Shown: one piece after another, positions 25,269-31,907 of the stretch
How the letters are laid out: each line of letters opens with the position of its first letter
How positions within the stretch are numbered: position 1 is the first letter of the stretch
From: JAEVLT01 sp044598425
GTDB taxonomy: Bacteria; Bacillota; Bacilli; Bacillales; Cytobacillaceae
DNA: 64,000 bases
Assembly (NCBI GenBank): GCA_044598425.1
Contig: CP172536.1
Location: 868,001-932,000, forward strand
Reading direction: 5' to 3'
Program-made: the position numbers and the translations under genes
Notes under the pieces: model-generated
Database searches by the model: none
The model's input: the letters and a program-made list of their open reading frames with translations, nothing else
Told to the model about the DNA's origin: nothing

Positions 25269-25844
25269 ATGAATCAAGCAAAAAGTAGTACTTTATTTTT
25301 GGTGGAAGTGGCCGTGTTCACAGCTTTAGCGTACATCCTCGATTTGGCATCCGCTTTTATTTTTTCAAGAATTTGGCCACAGGGAGGATCTGTGTCGATC
25401 GCAATGGTGCCGATTTTTCTGATGGCTTATCGCTGGGGAATAAAAGGCGGCGTTTTGACGGGGTTTTTACTCGGACTGTTGCAATTTATTTTAGGTTTTT
25501 CGCAAATTTATACGCTTCTGCAAGGATTTATTGATTATTTTCTCGCTTTTTCTGGTGTCGGTCTTGCGGGTATTTTTGCTTCAAAAGTAAAGGCTACTTT
25601 AAACGAACAGAAAAAAGGAAAATGGATGTGGTACGTAACTATAGGGGCGTTTATTGGAAGTTTGATCCGCTTTATTATGCATTTCATTTCAGGAGTTGCC
25701 TTTTTTGGCTCCTATGCGCCCAAAGGTCAGCCCGTTGCCCTTTATTCGCTCATTTACAATGGCACGTATATGCTTCCTAGCTTTATCCTCAGTACAATCA
25801 TTGTGATTCTGGTCATCAAGACCGCACCAAAGCGATTGCTATAA
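25269..25844 (+). CDS. thiT: Thiamine ECF transporter substrate subunit ThiT
   Basis: A 191-residue, six-helix membrane protein. Marks include FTALAYILDLAS near residue 18, PQGGSVSIAMVPIFLMAYRWG around 38-58, and the thiamine-site stretch YTLLQGFIDYFLAF near 85-98. ThiT binds thiamine and docks onto the shared EcfAAT energy module, whose genes are not in the window. The TPP riboswitch directly upstream confirms the assignment. GGGGAAGAG precedes ATG 25269. Confidence 0.95.
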   Translation: MNQAKSSTLFLVEVAVFTALAYILDLASAFIFSRIWPQGGSVSIAMVPIFLMAYRWGIKGGVLTGFLLGLLQFILGFSQIYTLLQGFIDYFLAFSGVGLAGIFASKVKATLNEQKKGKWMWYVTIGAFIGSLIRFIMHFISGVAFFGSYAPKGQPVALYSLIYNGTYMLPSFILSTIIVILVIKTAPKRLL

Positions 25845-25853
25845 GTTTTAAAC

Positions 25854-25891
25854 AAAGAAAAAGAGCTACTTCTTTTTCTTTTTTTCTTTTT
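25854..25891 (+). terminator. Terminator of thiT
   Basis: AAAGAAAAAGA (25854-25864) pairs with TCTTTTTCTTT (25871-25881), then T-rich sequence. The stem is AU-rich. Confidence 0.6.
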
Positions 25892-26066
25892 TAAAAGTAC
25901 CCACGAACAGCCCATGGAACAAAAAGAAAATGAAGAAAACGGAAACCATGAAAAATGGCTAAAGTCAATCATTAGATTTTGGATAAAAACAGTTGCTATT
26001 TCAAACTTTTGTCACAATGTATATGTGCCGATCAATCCCTTTTGATGATAAAATAACGATATAAAC

Positions 26067-26086
26067 AAAGAGAATCATTCTCAATT
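26067..26086 (+). promoter_or_regulatory. Fur box upstream of feoA
   Basis: GAGAAT-C-ATTCTC (26070-26082) within AAAGAGAATCATTCTCAATT fits the Fur consensus of inverted GATAAT-type hexamers. It lies about 28 nt before the feoA start, so iron repression is expected. Confidence 0.75.
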
Positions 26087-26109
26087 ACCATACCAAAAGG
26101 GTGATCTGG

Positions 26110-26334
26110 ATGTTTGCTGAGTTAAAAACAGGTGAAAAAGGTAAAATTATTGATTTATCTACTGTGAGCCGGCTTGTGCAACGGCGGTTGCTTGATCTTG
26201 GGTTTACAGAGGGTTCTGAAATATGTGTGAAATGCGTCATGCCTTTTGGCGGCCCGATTATGATTGAGTCATGCGGACAATGCATCGGCATCCGCCGCAA
26301 AGAGGCTGATCAAATTGAAGTGGAGAGGTTATAA
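26110..26334 (+). CDS. feoA: Ferrous iron transport protein FeoA
   Basis: A 74-residue SH3-like domain that assists FeoB. It has the family pattern RRLLDLGFTEGSEI followed by GGPIMIESCGQCIGIRRKEADQIEV. I use ATG 26110 because AAAGGGTGA at 26095-26103 then acts as the ribosome-binding site; the GTG at 26101 lies inside it. It precedes feoB by one base pair. Confidence 0.92.
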   Translation: MFAELKTGEKGKIIDLSTVSRLVQRRLLDLGFTEGSEICVKCVMPFGGPIMIESCGQCIGIRRKEADQIEVERL

Positions 26335-26335
26335 A

Positions 26336-28339
26336 ATGGAAGTCGCTCTAATTGGAAACCCGAATACTGGCAAAACTTCATTGTTTAATAATTTAACTGG
26401 TTCCTATGAATACGTTGGAAATTGGAGCGGAGTAACGGTTGAAAAAAAGGTTGGTGTTTTGAAAAATAGCAGCGGAAAATTAATTGATTTACCAGGTGTG
26501 TACACGCTTAACCCGCTATCGAAAGATGAAGGGGTAGTAACTTCGTTTTTTCTGCATGATTCAGTTGACCGCTTTTTAAATATTTTAGATGCATCACAAT
26601 TGGAAAGAAATTTGCATTTGACGATTCAATTGCTTGAATTTGAAAAGCCAATGCTGATTGGTATGAATATGATTGACGTTGCCCGCAATCGAGGAATTCA
26701 AATTGACGTCGATCAATTTTCCCGAGTACTCGGCGTACCGGTCGTGTCAGTCGTTGCACGGAGCGGCAAAGGCTGTGATCAGCTTGTTCAAGTGATGTCC
26801 ACTAAGACAGATATTTCAAGACGAAAAAATCTTGTTTTCTACGGAAAGGAAATTGAAGAAGCGGTTTCGAGGCTGGCGGCAGAAATTGATGGGAAAACTG
26901 ATCATTCGTATAGATGGCTCACCTTGCAATGGCTGGAAGGAAATCAATATGTGAAAGATTTTTTGTATAAAATAGCCTCCAAGGAGAAGCTGGATGCGAT
27001 ATACAAGGCAGTTGACACGAAACTAAAGCAGCATTATCAAGCAAAATCTCTTGCCAATTTTATCTACTCAAAAAGAAAAGAAGCGATTGAGCAGATTTTG
27101 GCAAAAACTGTTCGAAAACAGAACGCAGCGATTCCGCTGACAGAAAAGATTGATGCGATTGTGACCAACCGCTTTTTAGGGATGCCGCTCTTTTTGCTGC
27201 TGATGTATTTTATGTTCATGCTTACATTTGATTGGTTGGGTACACCGCTGTCAGATACGCTTGATGCTTTTTTGACAGGACCTGTAACAAATGGGGTTGA
27301 GCAGATTTTACGGTCTGTCCAAGCGTCGGAATTTATCCATGCCCTTATTATTCAAGGGTTAGTGGCCGGAGTGGGCGGGGTGCTAGTTTTTTTTCCGCAA
27401 ATTTTTATTTTATTTTTCTTTATTTCTTTACTGGAAGACTCGGGGTATATGGCTCGTGTGGCACTTGTCATGGACCGAATCATGGAATTAGTCGGTTTAA
27501 ACGGCAAAGCATTTATCCCGATGATGATCGGATTTGGCTGTAATGTCCCGGGAATTATGGCTGCCCGTACGATAGAAACCCCGCGTGAGAGGCTGTTAAC
27601 TGTTTTATTAACACCTCTTATGTCCTGTTCGGCAAGGCTTCCTGTTTACGCCTTATTTGTTGGTGCTTTTTTTGCAAGGGATAAGGCGATCATTGTATTG
27701 AGTCTTTATGTACTGGGTATTTTGGTTGCCTTGGTGCTGGCAAAAATTTTTTCTTCCACTCTTTTAAAATCGGAAACTTCATTGTTTGTCATTGAGCTTC
27801 CCCCTTATCGGATGCCGCAATTTCAATCACTGTGGCGCAGTACGTGGGATAAAGGGAAAGGTTTTATCCGCAAGGCTGGAACGTTTATTTTCGCTGGGTC
27901 GGTGTTCATTTGGCTATTATCATATGCCGGACCGTCCGGATTAAATGTTGACATGAACAATAGCTTTTTAGCGGCAATCGGCAATGTGATTGCTCCGGTT
28001 CTAAAACCGATCGGCTTCGGTACTTGGCAGGCAGCAGCTGCATTGATTACTGGATTTCTAGCAAAAGAATCGATTATCTCAACGATGAACATTATTTATT
28101 TTGTTCCAAAGACGTCGAGCCTGCAGGGGCTGCTGACTGAGTACTATACACCGCTTGCGGCATACAGCTTTATGGTCTTTATTTTATTGTATATTCCTTG
28201 CTTAGCAACAACGGCTACCATTTTTAAAGAAACAGGATCGAAAAAGTGGACAGCATTTGCAATCGGTTATGCGCTGACTGTTGCGTATGTATTAGCCTTA
28301 ATCATCTATCAGGGAGGGAAATTGCTGGGGTTCGCTTGA
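26336..28339 (+). CDS. feoB: Ferrous iron transporter FeoB
   Basis: A 667-residue Fe(II) permease. The N-terminal G domain has GNPNTGKTS (residues 7-15), DLPGVYTL and NMIDVA. The membrane part begins near residue 280 and carries the two nucleoside-recognition-like gate segments (GCNVPGIMAARTIETPRERLL and later FLAKESIISTMNII). ATG 26336 follows GGAGAGG and almost abuts the feoA stop. A tiny Cys-rich gene follows, the usual third member of Fur-controlled feo operons in Firmicutes. Confidence 0.95.
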   Translation: MEVALIGNPNTGKTSLFNNLTGSYEYVGNWSGVTVEKKVGVLKNSSGKLIDLPGVYTLNPLSKDEGVVTSFFLHDSVDRFLNILDASQLERNLHLTIQLLEFEKPMLIGMNMIDVARNRGIQIDVDQFSRVLGVPVVSVVARSGKGCDQLVQVMSTKTDISRRKNLVFYGKEIEEAVSRLAAEIDGKTDHSYRWLTLQWLEGNQYVKDFLYKIASKEKLDAIYKAVDTKLKQHYQAKSLANFIYSKRKEAIEQILAKTVRKQNAAIPLTEKIDAIVTNRFLGMPLFLLLMYFMFMLTFDWLGTPLSDTLDAFLTGPVTNGVEQILRSVQASEFIHALIIQGLVAGVGGVLVFFPQIFILFFFISLLEDSGYMARVALVMDRIMELVGLNGKAFIPMMIGFGCNVPGIMAARTIETPRERLLTVLLTPLMSCSARLPVYALFVGAFFARDKAIIVLSLYVLGILVALVLAKIFSSTLLKSETSLFVIELPPYRMPQFQSLWRSTWDKGKGFIRKAGTFIFAGSVFIWLLSYAGPSGLNVDMNNSFLAAIGNVIAPVLKPIGFGTWQAAAALITGFLAKESIISTMNIIYFVPKTSSLQGLLTEYYTPLAAYSFMVFILLYIPCLATTATIFKETGSKKWTAFAIGYALTVAYVLALIIYQGGKLLGFA

Positions 28340-28372
28340 TGAATTAAAAAATTTATGGAAGAGGTGGAATAA

Positions 28373-28537
28373 ATGGTTGCCAGTATTGTCATTGGAGCTT
28401 TAATCTTTGGATATGCCGGCTGGGCAATTGTGCGCTTTATTCAAAAGTCGAAAAAAGGGAAATGTGCAGCATGTGATGTGGAAAAAACTTGTTCAGGCTC
28501 ATGCTGTCCTCCCGCCAAAAAAACTGCCCGAAGCTAG
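28373..28537 (+). CDS. FeoB-associated Cys-rich membrane protein
   Basis: A 54-residue protein in the feo operon. One transmembrane helix (VIGALIFGYAGWAIVRFI) is followed by a short tail KGKCAACDVEKTC-SGSCC with five Cys. This is the layout of FeoB-associated Cys-rich proteins that follow feoB in many Firmicutes. The Cys could bind Fe(II) or an Fe-S cluster. GAGGTGG precedes ATG 28373, 33 nt after the feoB stop. Confidence 0.85.
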   Translation: MVASIVIGALIFGYAGWAIVRFIQKSKKGKCAACDVEKTCSGSCCPPAKKTARS

Positions 28538-28602
28538 TGCATCCTTCTCGCAGAAAAGATTGCTCGAAGCGAGTGTTTCTTTTTCGCAAGCCAAAAAGCT
28601 TT
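28510..28602 (+). repeat. Imperfect tandem duplication of about 36 bp after the Cys-rich gene
   Basis: CCCGAAGCTAGTGCATCCTT...TCGCA and CTCGAAGCGAGTGTTTCTTT...TCGCA follow each other. The first copy overlaps the end of the Cys-rich gene; the second contains a short hairpin, CTCG-aag-CGAG, then a T-rich run that could serve as a weak terminator of the feo operon. Confidence 0.5.
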
Positions 28603-28619
28603 AATGTCAAAATATTTTT

Positions 28620-28633
28620 GTGTAAAATTACAC
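28620..28633 (+). promoter_or_regulatory. Palindrome before the XRE-family gene
   Basis: GTGTAA-AA-TTACAC, flanked by two copies of ATGTCA. A likely operator for autoregulation of the XRE gene that follows; the protein-DNA match is inferred from position only. Confidence 0.4.
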
Positions 28634-28661
28634 TAGATGTCATTAAAGGAAGTGCTTTTTG

Positions 28662-29123
28662 GTGAATAGAGAAGAAATTATCATGCAAGTATCTGATAAG
28701 CTTCGTTTGATTCGTACAGAAGCGGGCTATACCCAGGATAAGATGGCCGAAATCATTGGTGTTTCAAAGAAAACCCTAGTGCAGATTGAAAAGGGCAGAG
28801 CGCGTGCGAACTGGGCAACGGTCGTATCGATTTGCGCGCTGTTTCGAGAGACGGAGACCGTCCAATTTCTATTTGGCAATGAACCCCTCGAGGTTTTAGA
28901 AACAGTCGCTCGGGAAGGGATCGATGTTCGAAAAAAAAAGGCATTGGGAGGAAAGATTTGGTGGAGAGAAATATCCCGGAAAAGTGGATATATTTTGCAG
29001 CAAAATATTCTTAGCAAGCATTTCCGAATTGTGAATGATAAAAATTATCGGGTGTTTAGCAGCTTTGATGAGAAATATTCTAAAATGCGGTTTAAGGAAT
29101 TAACGAAAGAAACAAAGAAATGA
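28662..29123 (+). CDS. XRE-family HTH regulator
   Basis: A 153-residue protein. An N-terminal Cro/CI-type HTH (LRLIRTEAGYTQDKMAEIIGVSKKTLVQIEKGR, quoted as motif positions about 12-44) is followed by a basic C-terminal region rich in Lys and Arg with no domain I recognise (KIWWREISRKSGYILQQN). The start is GTG 28662 (AAAGGA at 28644-28649); TTG 28659 is an alternative. It is a single gene after the feo operon with its own terminator. Its targets are unknown. Confidence 0.8.
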   Translation: MNREEIIMQVSDKLRLIRTEAGYTQDKMAEIIGVSKKTLVQIEKGRARANWATVVSICALFRETETVQFLFGNEPLEVLETVAREGIDVRKKKALGGKIWWREISRKSGYILQQNILSKHFRIVNDKNYRVFSSFDEKYSKMRFKELTKETKK

Positions 29124-29152
29124 CAGAGTGCCGCGACTCTGTTTTTTTTTTT
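29123..29152 (+). terminator. Terminator of the XRE gene
   Basis: ACAGAGT (29123-29129) pairs with ACTCTGT (29136-29142), then nine or more T. The left arm overlaps the stop codon. Confidence 0.9.
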
Positions 29153-29184
29153 ATTATCAGAATTTATATCTTAACTTCGATAAT
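29152..29184 (+). repeat. Repeat family B fragment B4
   Basis: TTATCAGAATTTATATC...CTTCGATAA, the left end of family B only. It runs into another hairpin (GGGTTCC...GGAAC-a-CCC then TTTTTT, ending near 29227). Confidence 0.75.
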
Positions 29185-29247
29185 TGAGGGTTCCCAAAAG
29201 TATAGCTTTTAGGAACACCCTTTTTTGTTTATTGCTCTGAACCTTGT

Positions 29248-29643
29248 CTGTTGATTTTCGTTCCAGGCGCTTCGCTTTCCGCGGGCGTGCCGGGGAGCCT
29301 CCTCAGCGCTTTAGCGGAGGTCACTGAAAAAGTCCGTGAAATTTTATGAAAAGCAAATTCCTGAAAAATCCATCCCCACTTTCAGTTTAAAATTACTTGT
29401 AAAATAGATTAAACTCTCCCACTTTGATATTGGAAAACGGCGGTATTTTGGGATTAGGTTTTTCGGAAATTTTATTATTAAACAGAAAAAGCCCTTTTCA
29501 GTGGCCTCGCATACGCTGCCTGTGGGGTCTCCCTTGATCCGCTTTTCCCGCAGGACTTTGAAATAGCTTCTTTGAAATAACATCGCACGAAGGAAATGCG
29601 TATGCATTTTCGAGGAGTCGGTGCCTTCCGCTCCAATCAACAG
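29248..29643 (+). repeat. Dispersed repeat family A, copy A2, with core
   Basis: The ends are CTGTTGATT (29248) and AATCAACAG (29643). The left arm is GC-rich (CGCTTTCCGCGGGCG); the right arm includes GGGGTCTCCCTTGATCCGC and CGCACGAAGGAAATGCG. A 182-bp core (29322-29503) with inverted CACTGAAAAAG / CTTTTCAGTG ends sits between. No coding frame is credible. The right end leads into array 2 by the same lead-in as array 1. Confidence 0.85.
29322..29503 (+). mobile_element. 182-bp MITE-like core in copy A2
   Basis: Terminal inverted repeats CACTGAAAAAG (29322) and CTTTTCAGTG (ending 29503) enclose a near-identical sequence to 31241-31422. It is absent from copy A1, so the core seems to be an insertion. 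It has no gene, so mobilisation would need a transposase elsewhere. Confidence 0.6.
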
Positions 29644-29685
29644 GGTGCAAGAACTGAATTAAGCATAGTTTATCTAGGCCTTTCT

Positions 29686-30294
29686 CATTTACTGGTATTT
29701 ACCGGGCGATAGACACCTCTATCAACCAGTTTTTCCCTTTTACTGGTATTTACCGGGCGATAGACAGTTCTATCAACCAGGTTTTCCCCTTTTACTGGTA
29801 TTTGCTGGGCGATAGACACCTCTACCAACCAGATTTTTCCCTTTTACTGGTACTTATCGGGCGATAGACACCTCTATCAACCAGATTTTTCCCTTTTACT
29901 GGTATTTGCTTGGTGATAGACAGTTCTATCAACCAGTTTTTTCCCTTTTACTGGTATTTGCTGGGCAATAGACACCTCTATCAACCAGTTTTTTCCCTTT
30001 TACTGGTATTTACCGGGCGATAGACAGTTCTATCAACCAGGTTTTTCCCTTTTATTGGTACTTATCGGGTGATAGACAGCTCTATCAACCAGGTTTTTCC
30101 CTTTTACTGGTATTTGCTTGGTGACAGACACCTCTATCAACTAGGTTTTTACCTTTTACTGGTACTTACCGGGTGATAGACACCTCTATCAACCAGGTTT
30201 TCCCCTTTTACTGGTACTTACCGAGTGATTGGCACCTCTGTCAACCAGGTTTTTCCCTTTCACTGGTATTTACTGGGCGATAGACACCTCTATC
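29686..30294 (+). repeat. Tandem array 2 of the 51-52-bp hairpin unit (about 12 copies)
   Basis: Twelve occurrences of the CTGGTA landmark lie 51-52 bp apart. Each unit has GATAGA-N4-TCTATC as a potential hairpin, followed by a T-rich stretch and CCCTTTTACTGG. The lead-in, 29644-29685, matches that of array 1 at 5615-5656 almost base for base. The last unit is cut by a short GC-rich segment ending with another family A right end (about 30330-30350, CTACAATCAACAG). Confidence 0.9.
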
Positions 30295-30454
30295 AGTGGC
30301 CTCCCGTACTCCCGCAGGAGTCTGCGCGCCTTCCACTACAATCAACAGAGTGTAAAAATGATTTATGAACTTTGTACAAAAAAATAAGAAAATAAATTCC
30401 ATTTGGTATAATGAAGTTACTATACACCAGAACATCAGAAAGGAAGATTTTCTT

Positions 30455-30550
30455 ATGTACATGAATGATCGCACGACTAAAACTTTAAAACGATACGATA
30501 CTATGGTGTTTATTCAAGAAGGAAGAAAGCTGATTGTAAACAAAAAGTAG
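30455..30550 (+). CDS. Small protein upstream of the transposase remnant
   Basis: A 31-residue frame starting at ATG 30455 with AAAGGAAG upstream and a TATAAT (30407-30412) farther up. The product is basic (NDRTTKTLKRYDTMVF). I do not recognise it. It may be a real small gene or part of the decayed mobile element that follows. Confidence 0.35.
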   Translation: MYMNDRTTKTLKRYDTMVFIQEGRKLIVNKK

Positions 30551-30582
30551 CGATTTTTCAAGAAACAGTTAAAAGACAGATA

Positions 30583-30889
30583 GTAAAGGTGAAAAAAGTT
30601 CTTCGAAAGAGAAATTGGGGCCAAAGAATAAAGGACCTGACTGGTAAAGACCCAATGGTCTGTTCAAAGTGCTCGTGTTACTATGAGTTCAAGGGATCCG
30701 TCTGTCTTCAGGATGGAACCTTAAAGATAAAATAGGCCAAATGTAAGTATTCAAGGGCATATCTTGAAAGGATGATTGCGTATTTCACCGGTGTCAAAAC
30801 AACGGAAAAAAGGGAAGAAAAAGAAACGTTTAATAAATCAAAGCCAACAAAAGAAACAGAGCGTCAGTTATGTTTGTTTAGCGTGTCAT
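30583..30889 (+). pseudogene. Transposase C-terminal remnant
   Basis: Frame of 102 codons starting near 30583 with an in-frame TAG near 30732. It reads LRKRNWGQRIKDLTGKDPM, then a zinc-ribbon-like CSKCSCYY...C, and after the stop YLERMIAYFTG and TERQLCLF. This resembles the tail of IS91-type or similar transposases: basic helix, Cys pair, and terminal RQL-LF. The N-terminal catalytic part is missing. The family is tentative. Confidence 0.55.
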
Positions 30890-31057
30890 GAAAAAGAGGA
30901 AATTCAATTAAATGTCGTAAGGGATTTTGACTTAATGGATGATGGAGATCCAACCACTCCACCGATGTTTTCATGCGAAAAATGTGGTGGACAATTGTAT
31001 CCATTGTACTACAAAGGAGTACATGGCATAGAGTACAAACTATTTGATGTTCTCTAA
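30776..31057 (+). CDS. Small zinc-ribbon protein linked to the transposase remnant
   Basis: A 93-residue protein in another frame overlapping the remnant's end. A Lys-rich N-terminus is followed by CLACHEKEE and CEKCGGQLYPLYYKG, two Cys pairs suitable for one zinc ribbon. I recall similar small proteins next to Bacillus transposases, but no function. The start TTG 30776 follows AAAGGATGA. It could be an accessory gene of the decayed element. Confidence 0.5.
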   Translation: MRISPVSKQRKKGKKKKRLINQSQQKKQSVSYVCLACHEKEEIQLNVVRDFDLMDDGDPTTPPMFSCEKCGGQLYPLYYKGVHGIEYKLFDVL

Positions 31058-31102
31058 CAAAAGGCCGCTTCGAATCCTATGGTTGATTTAGTTTATGGCA
31101 CC

Positions 31103-31492
31103 CTGTTGATTGGAGCGGAAGGCACCGACTCCTCGAAAATGCATACGCATTTCCTTCGTGCGATGTTATTTCAAAGAAGCTATTTCAAAGTCCTGCGGGA
31201 AAAGCGGATCAAGGGAGACCCCGCAGGAGCGTAGCGAAGCCACTGAAAAAGTCCGTGAAATTTTATGAAAAGCAAATTCCTGAAAAATCCATCCCCACTT
31301 TCAGTATAAAATTACTTGTAAAATAGATTAAACTCTCCCACTTTGATATTGGAAAACGGCGGTATTTTGGGATTAGGTTTTTCGGAAATTTCATTATTAA
31401 ACAGAAAAAGCCCTTTTCAGTGGCCTCAGCGTAGCGACGAGGAGGCTCCCGACCGCCCGCGGAAAGCGAGTGCCTCGAGCGGAAATCAACAG
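31103..31492 (-). repeat. Dispersed repeat family A, copy A3, inverted, with core
   Basis: Arms are the reverse complement of those in A2 (left end CTGTTGATTGGAGCGG, right end GCGGAAATCAACAG), while its 182-bp core (31241-31422) has the same orientation as in A2. A2 and A3 together flank array 2 and the transposase remnant as a long inverted pair. Confidence 0.85.
31241..31422 (+). mobile_element. 182-bp MITE-like core in copy A3
   Basis: Same length and nearly same sequence as 29322-29503, with CACTGAAAAAG / CTTTTCAGTG ends. Differences seen by eye are two or three substitutions, for example CAGTATAAA for CAGTTTAAA. Confidence 0.6.
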
Positions 31493-31523
31493 ACTCCGTT
31501 TATCAGCCAAACCAAAAAGGATC

Positions 31524-31549
31524 GGGCGGTTTTTGCCCGGTTTTTTTTA
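31524..31549 (+). terminator. Orphan terminator after copy A3
   Basis: CGGGC-ggttttt-GCCCG followed by GTTTTTTTT. No intact gene precedes it on this strand, apart from the remnant at 30583-31057. Confidence 0.65.
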
Positions 31550-31736
31550 TACTATCAGAATTTATATCTTAACTTCGATAACTGTCTAGCGCAAGCGCCT
31601 ATCGGCTAGCGTACTTCGTCCTTCTCCCTACGATAAGTCAACATCGGCTCGCTACGCTAACCGTGTTTCCTTTATCTTTAGTCGAAGGGCCTCCAGTCCG
31701 TACGCCGATGACCAAGGGCGCTTGCGCTTTTCTTAT
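31549..31736 (+). repeat. Dispersed repeat family B, copy B3
   Basis: TATCAGAATTTATATC...GCGCTTGCGCTTTTCTTA, the same orientation as B1. The interior contains the CTACGATAAGTC segment found in B1. Between B3 and the next gene (31737-31907) nothing further is seen. Confidence 0.85.
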
Positions 31737-31907
31737 AGCAATCAGACTATCATGCCTGTCATCCCCAATTGGCTCATACCCCCATAAAATCTGCCCATCC
31801 GTCGAAAATTTTGTATCGGTATGATTACCCGAAAAATGAGTAAATATTTCCTATTATGGGTAAAAGAAAGTGGGACCTAATAATGGGAAGTTGTTAGAGG
31901 TGCATCG

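Noticed and set aside
28407..28604. A 65-residue frame over the end of the feo operon
   Set aside because: It is shifted relative to the Cys-rich gene, covers the tandem duplication and has no start signals.
29344..29640. Reading frames inside family A copies (also 31343-31609)
   Set aside because: They lie across repeat arms and the 182-bp core, have no ribosome-binding site and break between copies; treated as chance frames.
29686..30294. CRISPR array 2
   Set aside because: Same reasoning as array 1: every unit is alike along its entire length.
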